Shown here: positions 23,656 through 35,506 of the stretch, piece after piece
How positions within the stretch are numbered: the first letter of the stretch is position 1
Layout of the letters: every line of letters starts with the position of its first letter
Assembly: GCA_007570785.1 (NCBI GenBank)
Contig: ML664183.1
Span: forward strand, 21,219,570 to 21,283,569
DNA length: 64,000 nt
DNA from: Antilocapra americana
Lineage: Eukaryota > Chordata > Mammalia > Artiodactyla > Antilocapridae
Direction of reading: 5' to 3'
Notes under the pieces: generated by a model
The model's database searches: none
What the model was told of the DNA's origin: nothing
Seen by the model: only the letters and a program-made list of their open reading frames with translations
Position numbers and translations under genes: made by a program

Positions 23656-25004
23656 GTATTCATGAGTTGATAGACAACTGCAAAAAGACATTCTGAAGTG
23701 TCAGTTATCTTTTAACAGATAAGAATGAACTATTTGGAGAAGTTTGGTAGCTAATTAATCAAAGTAGCACTGAAAGATACAGTTGTTTGATTGACAACAA
23801 AGGTCAAAGACAGAGTAGAAACCCAAAATGATGCAGCAAAATGGAACAATTCTTAGAAAAGCAGCACTGCCATAATGTTACAAATATAGAAATATAGAAG
23901 GAGAGAACTCAACAGGCCTCTCTATGGTAAAGGATAATGAAAGCTGCAATGTGAGAAAGTCACCTCAGATCCTAATTTGTCCCTCACTTCGAGGCCTCTT
24001 TTTTAAAGTAAGTGCCATCAGTAGTTTAGAACATAATACATTTGGGATCTAGGCCGTACAGGAAGTGCCACACATATTTTACATGACATGTGTATCGTTC
24101 ACAAAACTTAACATATCTATGTAGATAGTTTTCAACTATAGGAAAAATCTAACCATAATTCTTTGAAAATAAAATGTGACCTTTTTCATATTTTAATGTA
24201 TTTATAATAATGACATGCTTATCATAGTACATTTACATAGAATATAAGTTTATCTGTCCCTGTAATGATAATGTATTTTACAACTAATGAAAAGTTATTC
24301 ATTGGAATGAAGTAATCTTTATAGAGCAATCACACTAGCATACTTTTCTAATAAATTGAGTATGAAGTACTGATCCTGCAAGGGAACACATTTATAAACA
24401 AAAATTATTAGTTGTTTCAAATAAACTTTATCTGTCTATATTTGAACCACTGGATGTCAGTTCTCTAAATCTTTATACTTCCCACTGGATTTAAATATGA
24501 TAGCTCACTAAGCAACTTTACCATCTGCTTCCTCAAGACATATACTTTCTTCTAGAAGGAAGATAGTGCTTTGAAAGAATATTACCGGTACGAAGAAATG
24601 TTTCAAACACAAGGTTCATTCTTTCAATTACCTCAACAGCTGGTGTTGTGTGTTTACATTTATACAAAAGAAATCTTACAAAGACATACTGCACAACTTC
24701 AAGTTAATTTAGATTTGTCACAGTCCTGGGAAAACATAGTGGCAACTAATTCAAACAAGTTTGTAAGTCTCAGAGATAAGGGATTTTTAAAAACAAAATT
24801 CAGTCTTTAACCAGTGAAGCTATGGAACAAATCTATAAAACAGAATGGGCCAGCCTTTGGAAGCAATATGTATAGGACAGGTGATTTAGTCACCTGCTGT
24901 GAAAAGAACTGGATACTCACTCAATATTAGTGATTATATACTCACTTGAAGGGTCAGTTTTGAGGATGTCATATGATTGCATAATCTAATACTATGACAC
25001 TGTG
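23656..25004. other. Unique AT-rich stretch
   Basis: No repeat family or exon recognised. Confidence 0.4.
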
Positions 25005-25110
25005 AAAAAGTATGAACTTTGCAGCCAGATAGATGAGTTATAGTTCTGACTACACAATTTATGATCACTGTATTTCACTTTCTTAAGTGTGTGAGCCTCA
25101 GGCACTACAT
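25005..25110 (+). mobile_element. MIR relic
   Basis: 'gaactttgcagccagatagatgagttatagttctgactacacaa..tgatcactgtatttcactttcttaagtgtgtgagcctcag' follows the MIR order ('..gcagacagacctgggttc..ctctgcc..gtgtgacc..cctcag'). Diverged. Confidence 0.5.
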
Positions 25111-25252
25111 ACTTAGTATTAGGCTATTAATGCCCATTTAAGCATTTTGTGAAATGCTACAAAATGCTCACCATTTTCCCCATCATCTAGCAAAGATCAT
25201 TGTTAAAATAATGTAAGTCAAAGCAAGATGAAAGAGTACTAAACCATCAAAC

Positions 25253-25719
25253 TGTAACAGGGAAGACTCAATTTTGACTCTTCCAGGCTAGATCTGTTTT
25301 TTTGGCTGCTTTTGTGATTATAATTACACATAATGGCCTGCATCAGAGAATCCTGCCCCTCAGCCTGACTGTTAAGCTAAAGTGCCAGTGTTCAGAACCC
25401 TGTCCATCAACAGAAGTCAAGAAGGAAGAAATTAACACATCCTCCTGCCTAAGGCTTGCCATTCTAGGAGATACTTGCAAGATTAGATGGGCTTTTTACT
25501 TTGTTTCTTCACCCCTCATTTCTGATCCATAAAAGAACCTGCCATTCAAAAAAAGATGGTTAGTTTTAGATTCAGTCTGCCATTTATGTCAGCTGGCTTT
25601 CCATATAAAGTCATATTTCTCATCTCAACACCTCATCTCTCGGGTTCACTGGCCTTTCATGCAGTGAGCAGAGTGAGCTTGGACTCAGTAATAATCTCTT
25701 CTATTTCCAAGTAGTTACA
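25253..25719 (+). mobile_element. Solo LTR, class I ERV type (first)
   Basis: Starts TGTAAC and ends GTTACA, perfect 6-bp inverted ends for a 467-bp unit. Internal text ('ggcctgcatcagagaatcctgcccctcagcctga', 'caacagaagtcaagaagg', 'cttgccattctaggag', 'ccataaaagaacctgcc', 'ctggcctttcatgcagtgagcagagtgagcttggactcagtaa') resembles a mammalian ERV1 LTR with a TATA-like ATAAAA and an R/U5-like end. No matching flanking duplication (aaac left, gaag right), so borders or history are uncertain. No viral genes adjoin it. Confidence 0.6.
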
Positions 25720-26105
25720 GAAGAATTTATCAACACTAGTAGCAAAGAGGTCTGGTATCCCTCACTTGGTTTTCCCCTTCCTGTTGGATTTTTCCCAGTC
25801 ACTAGGAAGCTCAGGTAATGCAAGGGAGAATTTGTCTAACTCCCATACCCAAGCACAGCTGAGCCCCATGGTCTAATAAGATGATGCTGGCATATTCAAG
25901 AAAGATGCTTCAGTTGCCCAGTTTTCTGAAAGGAACCCCACTTTTCTCTGAAGGACAAAAGTCTATTTTCTTAATTCCATTTATATTTTTCCAAGAATAT
26001 CCCATGATGGATTCCACAATTACAATTTTTAATGCCTCTATTTCAGACCTACACTTACCCAACCCTAAGGACATAGGCAGCCTCAGGAGACCTGGGATAA
26101 ATATA
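25720..26105. other. Unique spacer between two LTRs
   Basis: About 390 bp with no recognised repeat or viral coding motif between the two solo LTRs. Confidence 0.4.
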
Positions 26106-26109
26106 GTTT

Positions 26110-26512
26110 TGTTGGGGAGTTTAGAATAGAAAAAAGGAGTCCAGAATGGTGGTGGCTAAATGAAAAAGAAGGGAAAAGCCCATGAAAAATAGAACAAAGG
26201 AAGGTCCAAGGACCAGAATGAGGGCCTGAGGTAAAACAATCAGCCCTCCTAGCTAGTCCAATTAACATAGGACAGGATCAGGGGAGGAAAAAAAATCACG
26301 TAAAAAGAGAGGCCAAAATTAAGTGGAGGCGGGGGTGGGGGGTCGGGAGGCATCTCTTCCTTTCACATCTTTTGAGTTGACCTGCCCTCCTGTCTTGAGG
26401 ATGTATTTTCATTTGCTTTCTAAATAAAACTGAGCCATAACACTGGTCCATCTGTTGCTTCAGATTTTTAATGTGGTGAGACAGAAGCGAGGAAATTACA
26501 CACTCCCCAACA
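26110..26512 (+). mobile_element. Solo LTR with 11-bp inverted ends and 4-bp duplication (second)
   Basis: The 403-bp unit begins TGTTGGGGAGT (26110-26120) and ends ACTCCCCAACA (26502-26512), exact reverse complements. The 4-bp 'gttt' flanks both sides (26106-26109 and 26513-26516), the duplication size usual for class I (gamma-type) endogenous retroviruses. A polyadenylation signal AATAAA is at 26423-26428, followed by an R/U5-like segment ending 'gtgagacagaagcgagg'. No internal gag, pol or env sequence adjoins, so it is a solo LTR left by LTR-LTR recombination. Confidence 0.9.
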
Positions 26513-26516
26513 GTTT

Positions 26517-27544
26517 AAAGTTTATGAAATAAGTTCCATGTTGTCTTTAAGATTAGACAAAGAAAAAAAGTAAACTTAATGGACGCATATAGGGAACACT
26601 ACTGAGGTTATAACACTAACCTTGGTTCCTCTGTATCTAATCAACAAACAAATTTAATGGCACTTTGGCACATTTTTATCTATAGAGAATACACTCATTA
26701 AATGTCTAAAACATGGTACATGGAGGTACCAGTCTTGTTAACAGAGCGGCCATGTTGACTATCTCACATGCATAAGTAACAATGGGTTATTCTTTCGTGA
26801 CACTGAGGTTTTCAGGTCATCTGTTACATGGCATTATGTTAGCAAGAGATGATTAATAAATGATTCATACACTGATTTTTAATATCTGATCACCCATCCC
26901 ACTTCAGGGTCCACATCCTTAAAAATGACAACTGATTATCAAATTAAGTCAAAAGCTCCAAAACTTTTTGAAAATATAAAGAACCAACTACTGTGTGCAA
27001 TTATGCATTTAAATACACGATAAACTTAAAGAGGAAAACAGCAATATAGTGAAAAAAGATATAAAGTCAGAAGTAATTATAACTGAAACCATTATTTGTT
27101 AACTTTGTGGGTATTAAGTCTATATGCTTTTCAGGGTAAACAAATAAAGTTGGGGCATATTAATGCAAAGTTTATTTTACTCTTCAGAGTCATATGATGA
27201 TACTAATAACCAAAATGCTAATAGATATTTTAAAATAATCAGTCTTCAGCAAATATATTCATCTCCATTCATATACAGATGCACATTATTCACACTTATT
27301 TTTCTCATATCTATAAATTATTAATAGAATATACAGTGAAAATCTAGTTTTACCTTTGGGAATTTTTCCCAGCCAAGTCTGATCTGGGCTTGGGTGAATT
27401 TTCTCAGGTAAAGGAGTAAAATATAGAAAAATAGATCATATTATTCTCATTTAAATAGACTGCTCATGTTTTTGGAAGTTAGAAAAGATTAGATTCATTC
27501 AGTTATCATTCACAGGAGACTCAGAAAAAAATGTATATATTTTT
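26517..27544. other. Unique AT-rich stretch
   Basis: No repeat family or exon recognised. Confidence 0.4.
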
Positions 27545-28287
27545 GACAGAAAATGAAGAGGAACTAAAGAGCCTCTTGACGAAAGTGAAAAGGAAGAATG
27601 AAAAACCTGTTTTAAAACTCAGCATTCAAAAACTAAGGTCACAGCATCTGGTCCCATCACTTCATGGCAAATAGATAGAGAAACAGTGACAGACTTTATT
27701 TCTTTATTTTCTTGGGCTCCAAAATCACTGCAGATGATGACTGCAGCCATGAAATTAAAAGATGCTTGTTCCTTGGAAGAAAAGCTGTGACAAACTTAGA
27801 CAGCATATTAAAAAGCAGAGATATTATTTGCCAACAAATGTTCATCTAGTCAAATCTATGTTTTTTCCAGTAGTTATGTATGGATGTGAGAGTTGGACCA
27901 AAAAGAAAGCTGAGTACTGAAAAACTGATGCTTTTGAACTGTGGTGTTGGAGAAAACTCTTGAGAGTCCCTTGGACTGCAAGGAGATCAAATTAGTCAAT
28001 CCTAAAGGAAATCAGTCCTGAATATTCATTAGAAGGACCGATGCTAAAGCTGAAACTCCAATACTTTGGCCACCTGATAAGAAGAACTGACTCATTGGAA
28101 AAGACCCTGACACTGGGAAAGATTGAAGGGGATGACATGATATGTTTGGGTGGCATTACCAACTTAATGGACATGAGTTTGAGCGAGCTCTGGGTGTTGG
28201 TGATGGACAGGGAAGCCTGGTGTGCTGCAGTGCAGGGACTCCTGGATTGTAAAGAGTTGGACATGGCTGAGTGATTGAACTGAACTG
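27545..28287 (+). pseudogene. BovB ORF2 C-terminal remnant and 3' end
   Basis: Begins 'gacagaaaatgaagaggaactaaagagcctcttgacg', just past the catalytic reverse-transcriptase box. It passes through 'ttcttgggctccaaaatcactgcagatgatgactgcagcc' and 'gtatggatgtgagagttggaccaaaaag', and ends 'gagttggacatggctgagtgattgaactgaactg'. A 10-bp loss before 'acagtgacagac', stops and a deletion near 28125 break the frame. Confidence 0.93.
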
Positions 28288-29845
28288 GTAATTATTGTTA
28301 ATGAGGATCTTTGTTTAAGTACTACTACATGATAAGGACATCTTACCTTAGATACTTACATCTGTTCACTATTTCTAAAGACATCAAAATAGCAAGTAAA
28401 TTTTTCAAATTTTACAGGGATTTATACAGAATTTCTTCAATATATGCTTACCTATATTTTTGGTTCAGTAAGACAAAATATGATATTTTAATACTAATAA
28501 ATATTGGCTATAAATAATACTAAGTTTATATAATCTCCAAATTCAATTTAAGTAAAAAATAAATAATATTGAAATATATGTAAGAAGCAGATAACACATT
28601 GTTAAAGATTTCTTTCCTCATCTATTTTTTTGTTCTTGAATTCTTAGAGATGTAGACTAAAGTGCTTATTGTAGATTCTACAATTATTATATTCACTCAA
28701 CAAATGTCCTGAGTGGTCACCCTTATTACATAATATTCTCCTTCACTTCTCCAAGTACATTAACATGAAAAAATGACTGATTGCTGGGATTACTGGAAGT
28801 AAAAGTCTCATCATCACCATCAGTTATCATTCTGAGATTTTAAAATGTATGAAGTGAAACTGGCAACTAAATGAGAACATGACTCTCATGAACTCATCAG
28901 TATATCACCGTTAGGAAATATTTTAAGAGGATCACATCATTGGGGAGACCACAGTTAAACCCTCTAATGTAGCTTTGGAATGAATCACATGTGACATGTA
29001 TAATCACCAAGAATAGGCACTTGATTATGATACTGCTTCACTATCTGCTACCAATTAAAGCAAGAGCTTTTAGAAAAATATCTTCCTAATGGAAGACTCT
29101 AACAAGACTCTTTCAAAAGCCCAAATAGAAACATGGACAAAATATTGTCAATAGTATTTTCTAAAAAACTGAGGCAAGTCAGATTTCAAATGTGTACAAT
29201 ACTGTTCTCATTTACAGAAATCAAAGGCACAAAGTCCAAATCAGACACAAAGCCCTGAATCACAGGAAATGGCTGTCTTAAAAAAACAATTCTAATTTAT
29301 TCATTTAACAAACATTTGTTGGCACCATACAAGTCACTGATGTTGGGGACATAAATATGAAAAATATAATTAGAGTATCAGAATTTCCAATTAGGAGGAT
29401 GCTCTAGGACTATGATAAGTTATAAATTACTGAATCTATGTCAAAACAATGAAACGACAAGCTATAATTTCTTATCATTTTTTTCTTTACTAGGTTACTG
29501 ATATTTTCTTCCTTTTAGCATATATATTACTAAAATAACAATTGTTTTAAAACAATGATGACATGTCCTGATACCGTCGTATCACTACAACTGTGCTTTT
29601 GTATTCTGTACCCATTGAAACTGTCTTTGCTAATTCCTTTCAAGGTTAACTATGAGAAGATATCAATATTGCTATGTAGCATCACTGGGGTTGTTAGTTC
29701 TAGATTTTGCTTGTCTAGCTTAGAAGAGTAAATAAAAAACTGGTACCCTTAAACTATCTGCCTGTGAAGATTTCACCTTCAGACAGAATGTCAATTTTGA
29801 TATAAAAAGTAATGCTTAATTTCCTTTCTACAAGTGAATCACACA
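28288..29845. other. Unique AT-rich stretch
   Basis: No recent repeat. 'ttcatttaacaaacatttgttggcaccatac' at about 29300 resembles an L2/MIR-type patch but is too short to call. Confidence 0.4.
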
Positions 29846-29950
29846 TGCTGTGCTGTGCTGTGCTTAGTCTCCCAGTTGTATCTAACTCTTTTCGACCTCA
29901 TGGACTGTAGCCTGCCAGGCTCCTCTGTCCATGGGGGTTCTCCAGGCAGA
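29846..29950 (-). mobile_element. Bov-tA SINE 3' half, antisense (split copy)
   Basis: 'gctgtgctgtgcttagtctcccagttgtatctaactcttttcgacctcatggactgtagcctgccaggctcctctgtccatgggggttctccaggcag' is antisense Bov-A, ending exactly where the family would continue 'aagaatactggagtggg'. That continuation appears 290 bp downstream. Confidence 0.85.
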
Positions 29951-30240
29951 ACAGAGAGCATGACAATAGACCCCTGTGAATCTAGTCAAGTGACTTGTCA
30001 ATGGGACAGAGTTTAATAGAGGAAGGAAGTGTGTAATAGAGGAAAGAAATGTGTCCACAAATGGCCTTAAAGCAACTGGCAACCACATAGGAAAATGAAC
30101 ATAGATACAAATGCTCTAACTCACACAAAATTCACTGAAGAGTCCACAAACATAATTTTTAAAATGCAAAATCATACCTATTAAAGAATAAAATCTACAT
30201 AACCTTGGGCTTGGTATGAGGTTTTTTTTTTTTTTTTTTT
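29951..30240. other. Unrecognised segment between two SINE halves
   Basis: About 290 bp of unidentified sequence ending in a T run of about 22 (about 30219-30240). It separates collinear halves of a Bov-tA. The T run is at the right end, the wrong side for an ordinary antisense poly-A insertion, so a rearrangement or gene-conversion event is an alternative. Confidence 0.4.
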
Positions 30241-30362
30241 TAAAGGATATTAGAGTGGGTTGCCATACCTTCCTCCAGGGGATCTTTCCAACCCAGGGAT
30301 TGAATACAGGTCTCCCACATTGCAGGCAGAGTCTTTACTGTCTGACATACCAGGGAAGCTCA
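30241..30362 (-). mobile_element. Bov-tA SINE tRNA-like head, antisense (split copy)
   Basis: 'aggatattagagtgggttgccataccttcctccaggggatctttccaacccagggattgaatacaggtctcccacattgcaggcagagtctttactg' completes the antisense Bov-tA begun at 29846. Confidence 0.85.
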
Positions 30363-32776
30363 AATCACATCATGTTAATTGTTTAATTAAGCTATTTTTA
30401 AAAATGAGAAAAGTTCTCTACAGAATTGTTGACAAATATGCATTGGAAGTAGCTTATATCATATGCCAAAGTATAAAATATTTCAAAAAATATTCTACAT
30501 AAAGATTAAAACAGAAAATTCATTTCATAAGAATCTGAATGATCAAATATGACAATCTATATTTATTAACGAATACCATTTGTGACTGTTACATAGATAA
30601 GCATACATGATATGTAGTACAGTCCTTTGCCTAAAAACTATATATAGTTTTAAATTTTTACCTTTGAAATATTAGAGAACATATCTAAAATCTTACACAT
30701 AATTATATGTTAGCCAATATAGTATTAAAAAGTAAATATTTTGGTTTAATGTAAGGAGTGATTATAATGTTTACCAGTTCAATAATTTCCAAGTATTCTC
30801 TTTTGCAAACCAATTTATACTATGTCTATACTATCTAGAACTGACCCTTTTTCAGAAACCAAGAGTGTAGTCATGTCTTAGAATGAGCCAGCCAATATTT
30901 TTCACCCTTAGCTCCTAAGGTATGTGAATCAATTCAGGTAAATCAGAGCCAAGTAGATCCTATATAGAGATACATGGTTCAATTATCAGAGCATGAACTT
31001 TATTTTCTCTTGTATGACATGCTGAATCGTATGAGCTCAAAGCTACCAATAGCCAGAATATGGATTTTGAAAACAGCTTCAACTAGCCAAAAAAAGCAAA
31101 TGAAAAGATTTATCTTGGAGTCATCTGAGCTTAAATCCTATGGCATTTCAGATCTACATATCTGGACGTCTAATTGCACAGGACAGTACATTGTCTTTAC
31201 TTTCTTTTGAAGAAAATGGATTAGGCAGAGAGAGACAGAGAGAGAACCCAAGGGAGAGCATGGATAAATAGACTGAAAAAACACTGAAATATATCTACAA
31301 GGTAGTGATATCATGAGACTGGCAGTTTTTAGAGGAAAAGAAGAAGCCAAGAGAAGGAAGAAGAGTGACATAGGAAATGGAGAAAGGGAGAACAGATGAG
31401 TTGGGCAGTAAGTGAGAAATGATAAGGACTTTAAGAAAAGGATGGAAGGGAAATTTGATTCTAAAGCTAATAGGGAGGTAGACTTGATAGAAGAATTGTG
31501 GCAGTTCATGAAATGAGCAGAAAGAGAGGGAAAAATCAAGGGCTAATATACAAGGTTTTAAACTGGTACAGTTTCATGTTAGTTGTCATTAGTCACTGAA
31601 ATAAAAATGTGAGAAAGTAAAAGGAAAGGTTAGGAAGCAGAGGTGGACTAACATCATGAATTTAGTTTCACACTTAATGAATTTTAATTACCCATGGGAT
31701 ATCCAAATGGAAATTCCAATTTGGTTTTGCAAATCTGCACTTTACAAAATGAAATCTGGAGATGTTAAAGTTACGTTTTAGCTGCCATCTGCAGACAGAA
31801 AATAGTTAAGAATTTAATAGTGGATGAAATAAATCAGAAGTATCAATAATATGAAATAAGAGAATAAATGTAAGGAAATATGTCTGAGCACATTAACATC
31901 TAAGACCTACATAAAAAAAGAATTAATTGCCTGAAAATGAATCTGGAATATGTCTTGAGAAATAAGATAAAAAAAAATAAAAACAACAACAAAACAAAAG
32001 TGTTGGGATACAAAATGAGGAGAGAAATTCAAAGATCAAGAAATAGCAAAATTGAATAATGCAAATAAATGAGTATGAGGCAATTGAAATCTTCCACTGA
32101 ATTTAGCAAATAGGAGATCACTGCTGATACTCGTATTAGGCATTACAGCTGAGTAGTGGGAGTGGGAGCCTGATTCTAATGGGAATAGTGAAACTGTTGT
32201 AATAATTCAATTAATGGGTCAATGAATTTGGAGTTGAATTCACAATTCCAATTATAATTTTTTAAATAATCAAAGACCCCTGGGAACTCAGTCATTTTCT
32301 ATATGAGACTCTCAATCAAAACTATAATTTCCCCTTAAGAAGAATCCTAACCACACAGGATAGAAGGCAATATTGATCATATCAGAAATTGTGGCTGTCT
32401 TTTCCTAAAGGACAAAACAAGGACTTCTAACATAATATGTGGCTTCAAAACCATTTGTAACTTAAAATTGATTTGACAGCCAAGACATTTTATAATTACA
32501 AGAATTTCTTCGCTATGACACCCCCCAAAAGTAAAACACAAAAACCCACCCAAGGATGTACTCTTCTTGTGAAAGCTGTACTTTATCTAAAAATCTTGTT
32601 TCTCTTTTGTCCCTTGTTAAATTCCTACCCTGTCACTTGTTGAAAAGCTACAGGAGAAAGAACTTCCTGATGAGCTGTTGTAACAGCTTATTCCTTCTTC
32701 CTGTTATGTCACCAACATCCACGTTCAACATTAAGTTACTACAGCAGAAATAAGTATGATAGTAAGTCTGGCCCAG
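30363..32776. other. Unique sequence including a purine-rich segment
   Basis: No recent repeat. 31210-31530 is strongly purine-rich (GAGA/AAGG-like), which creates a long but low-complexity minus-strand open frame. The part near 31680-31760 ('gggatatccaaatggaaatt') may be an ancient element but cannot be assigned. Confidence 0.4.
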
Positions 32777-32813
32777 TGTGCGTGTGCACACATACACACA
32801 CATGCACACTTTA
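32777..32813. repeat. (CA)n-rich microsatellite
   Basis: 'gtgcgtgtgcacacatacacacacatgcacac', imperfect TG/CA dinucleotides. Confidence 0.8.
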
Positions 32814-33574
32814 AGCAAAAAACAGAGACTTGAGGTGACTTAATAACTGCAAATATAATTTACTGGCAAGGAATTAACATATATTTAATAGGATCAAAAT
32901 TGTTTAAATCTGCAAGTGGAAGATGAGTAACTTATTTAGCTGAGGGCAGAAAATTACATTGCAAATAGCTAAAGTGGAGTGATATGATAATAAAAACAGT
33001 CAACTGACTCTACAGAATATATCAGGAAAGAATAATAAAACAATGATCAAAATACTTCCAGGCCTATTATCTTTTAACCAGTATCATAGCACCTGGACTG
33101 CTTGTCATGGTCGGTAATGATCTCTAATTTTTGAACCAGCCTTTATTTCTTAGTTCTTATCTTCTTGGCATCAGCAATGGCCTTTTATACATGAATCCCT
33201 CTTCAAAGTTTCCTAAGACCCCCTTCTCGATGTCCCTCGTACATCTTTATTCTTCTTTATCTAAACATTCACTCATTGTTTTCTAAATTCCTATCACTTT
33301 TCTACAGATAGTCATTGTAGTAAATAAACAAATAGGTAGAACCAAAAGTCACTACCAGGAAGAGACAAATATTCATAGTCACAACTACTATTAACAGTTC
33401 TTCTTAAGAAAGTAGAATGGACTCAGGGAGACCACTACTATAGCAACTGTGCAAACTAATACCACCATTCTCTGCAAAGCATAGAGGAAACTTTTTATTG
33501 CAGTGTTTCAACTGAAACTCCAAAACATCATTTCAGCTTTTCCTTACTCTGTAGAAACTAATATTCAGAGCAAA

Positions 33575-33680
33575 TATGCATTCATTGATTAAATATTTAT
33601 TGACTACTTACTAAATTCTGGACACTGAGCTAGTTAGTGGAACTGCTAAAATACATTGTGCAAAGCAAAGCCCCAGATAA
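33575..33680. mobile_element. Possible L2/MIR-class relic
   Basis: 'cattgattaaatatttattgactacttactaaattctggacactgagctagttagtgg' resembles the 'aatatttattgagcacctactatgtgccaggcactgtgctag' block of an ancient element. Orientation and family uncertain. Confidence 0.45.
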
Positions 33681-33689
33681 AATATGCTC

Positions 33690-33850
33690 TCATTTAATTT
33701 GCAGAGCAAGACTAGGAGGTAGAAAATAATATCAGAGTTTCACAGGTAAAGCAACTATAATTTATTAGCATTAAAGTATTTACCTGTAGAATAAGAGGTG
33801 AAGCAAGATTTGACCTGAGTTCTGACTCTAAAGATTTTACTGTCCAAATT
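33690..33850 (-). mobile_element. MIR relic, antisense
   Basis: 'gactaggaggtagaaaataatatcagagtttcacagg' followed by 'agatttgacctgagttctgactctaaag' follows the antisense MIR order ('gaggtaggtattattatccccattttacag..tttgaacccaggtctgtctgactcc'). Confidence 0.5.
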
Positions 33851-33959
33851 CTACATAAATGGTGATAATGATGATAAATATCAATCTCTGTTTACTAAGA
33901 CATTCCTTGGTTTTATCTCCTATGCCAGAATGCTCTATGACTGTGAATTACATCCTTTG

Positions 33960-34073
33960 GCCACCATTTTAGAGATAGAAGCCCAGGCTGAGAAGTGAGA
34001 AAACAAGCTCACCATTAGTAAAAGAGACTAGGGCATATTTAAGCTCAGTTCCATCTGTTCTCCTCACCTCTAT
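33960..34073 (-). mobile_element. MIR relic, antisense
   Basis: 'ccaccattttagagatagaagcccaggctgagaagtgag..aagctcaccattagtaaaagagactagggc..ctgttctcctcacctc' matches antisense MIR. Confidence 0.6.
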
Positions 34074-34500
34074 GTTTGTCTCAATTTTCCATCTTTGCAT
34101 CAAAAGCCTCTTTGTTCTTCTTTTGGTTTTTCTTTATCGCTATCAGGTCTGTTTCTTTTTCTCTGTCTGCCTGTCTCAATCTCCCTCTGTCTCTACCTTT
34201 AGAATTTTTGTTTCTATTTCCCTTTCCTATTTTTCAATCAGCCTGTACCTTTCTGTCCATTTCTCTCTGTCTCTCTGACTCTGTTTTGCTCCTTCACTGT
34301 GTCTACCTTTCTCTTTACTCTGTTCCTTTCTCACTGTGTATTTCAGTTTCTCTCTCAGCTCCCATTCTCTTGTATTCCATCTTTCATTCTGTATCTCTAA
34401 CTTACTTCTCTCTCTTCTTGTGGGTCTATTTCTCTTCTTCATGTAGCTACCTCTGTATCTCTCTTTGACCATGTATCTCTGGGAGTATCTCTTTAAGCCA
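34074..34500. repeat. Degenerate (TCTCTG)n / CT-rich low-complexity tract
   Basis: About 430 bp dominated by TCTC, TCTG and TTCC on the plus strand. It produces long frames made of S, L, F and C on one strand and R, E and K on the other. These are composition artefacts, not genes. Confidence 0.8.
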
Positions 34501-34679
34501 TCCCTAGTCTTTGTCTCACAGTCAATGACTTAAAGTTCTTAAGAAATAACCTCTCATCCAGTTTTAATGAACCTCTCTGGATTCTAGTGACGTGTTGCAA
34601 AGTTGACAAAATCAGTCCCTTAAATGATAAAGCAAAAAGGAAAGTCACTGTCCTTGGATAAACAATTTGCATTTCCATA

Positions 34680-35060
34680 AGGATTCAGTGATGCAGAATC
34701 AGAAAAGGCTCATTCTGACACCTCCATGAAAACAACAGGGAGAGCATTCATTAGCTGGTCTCCCGACTGAATGATGCACTTCATCGCACACAGCGCTGTT
34801 CTCCCGGATTCAGGAAACAGTGCTTAATTCTGTCTGAAACCCGCCTTTTCACTAAGCATTAGAATGAATGACTTTTCAAAGTAATAGGAACTACACATCT
34901 GCCATAGCCTGAGACTGCTTACACTCGCAAAGCCATAAAGAAAGTTACACCTCCTGTCAATTTCTTATCCTTCAAGCCGCACAACAAACAAGCTTGGAAT
35001 TTTTCCGTTTACCAGTCAGAAGAAAAGAAATGCTTTAGTTCCTTGAAATAATGACTACTT
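34680..35060. other. CpG-raised unique segment, candidate conserved non-coding element
   Basis: In very AT-rich surroundings this segment keeps about eight CpGs within roughly 300 bp ('catcgcac', 'cagcgctg', 'cccgga', 'cccgcc', 'ctcgca', 'gccgca', 'tccgtt'). It contains no recognised repeat. No open frame or splice-like structure suggests an exon. Regulatory function is inference only. Confidence 0.35.
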
Positions 35061-35324
35061 TTGCCTTTTACCTTTATAGCTTCAATAGCCATAATCTGAT
35101 ATTGAAGGTTGAGTGCAACTTTTAAACTACTCTTGAGCTAAAAGGAAATCTGTCCATTACATTGCCCAGCTAGAAACTTTTATTCTTTAGAGTGGATATT
35201 ATGTCTCTGCTATTATTACTTGTTGATAGACATACACACCCAGAGACACAATCATCTTGAGGAATTGGTAGACAATCATAATGATTAACCATTAATTGAT
35301 TACTATTTAGCAACATACAAGTTT

Positions 35325-35410
35325 CTCATTCATTACCTTGCCTAATCTTTACAAAAACTCTGGTAGGCTATTTTAGAGATGTTTAGGGAATGTGCCAAGG
35401 CAAGGAAAAT
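35325..35410 (-). mobile_element. MIR relic, antisense
   Basis: 'tcattaccttgcctaatctttacaaaaactctggtaggctattttagagatgtttaggg' follows antisense MIR ('tctcatttaatcctcacaacaaccctatgaggtagg..'). Confidence 0.5.
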
Positions 35411-35469
35411 TATTGCTGTCATTATATCAGAATCTGAGATTTCTTTGCTCCTTATATCAATTAATAAAG

Positions 35470-35506
35470 AGAAAGTGTATGTGTGTTTGTGTGTGCGTGT
35501 GTGTAT
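35470..35506. repeat. (TG)n microsatellite
   Basis: Imperfect TG dinucleotide run of about 36 bp. Confidence 0.85.

Noticed and set aside
25253..26512. One provirus with two LTRs and a tiny interior
   Set aside because: The two LTRs are unrelated in sequence and ends, and no gag/pol/env text lies between them. They are separate solo LTRs.
31138..31539. 133-codon minus-strand frame
   Set aside because: Lies over a purine-rich tract; the composition explains the open frame. No motif or family is recognisable.
34072..34472. Overlapping open frames on both strands (S/L/F-rich and R/E/K-rich)
   Set aside because: Low-complexity CT-rich DNA. Both strands stay open because of composition.
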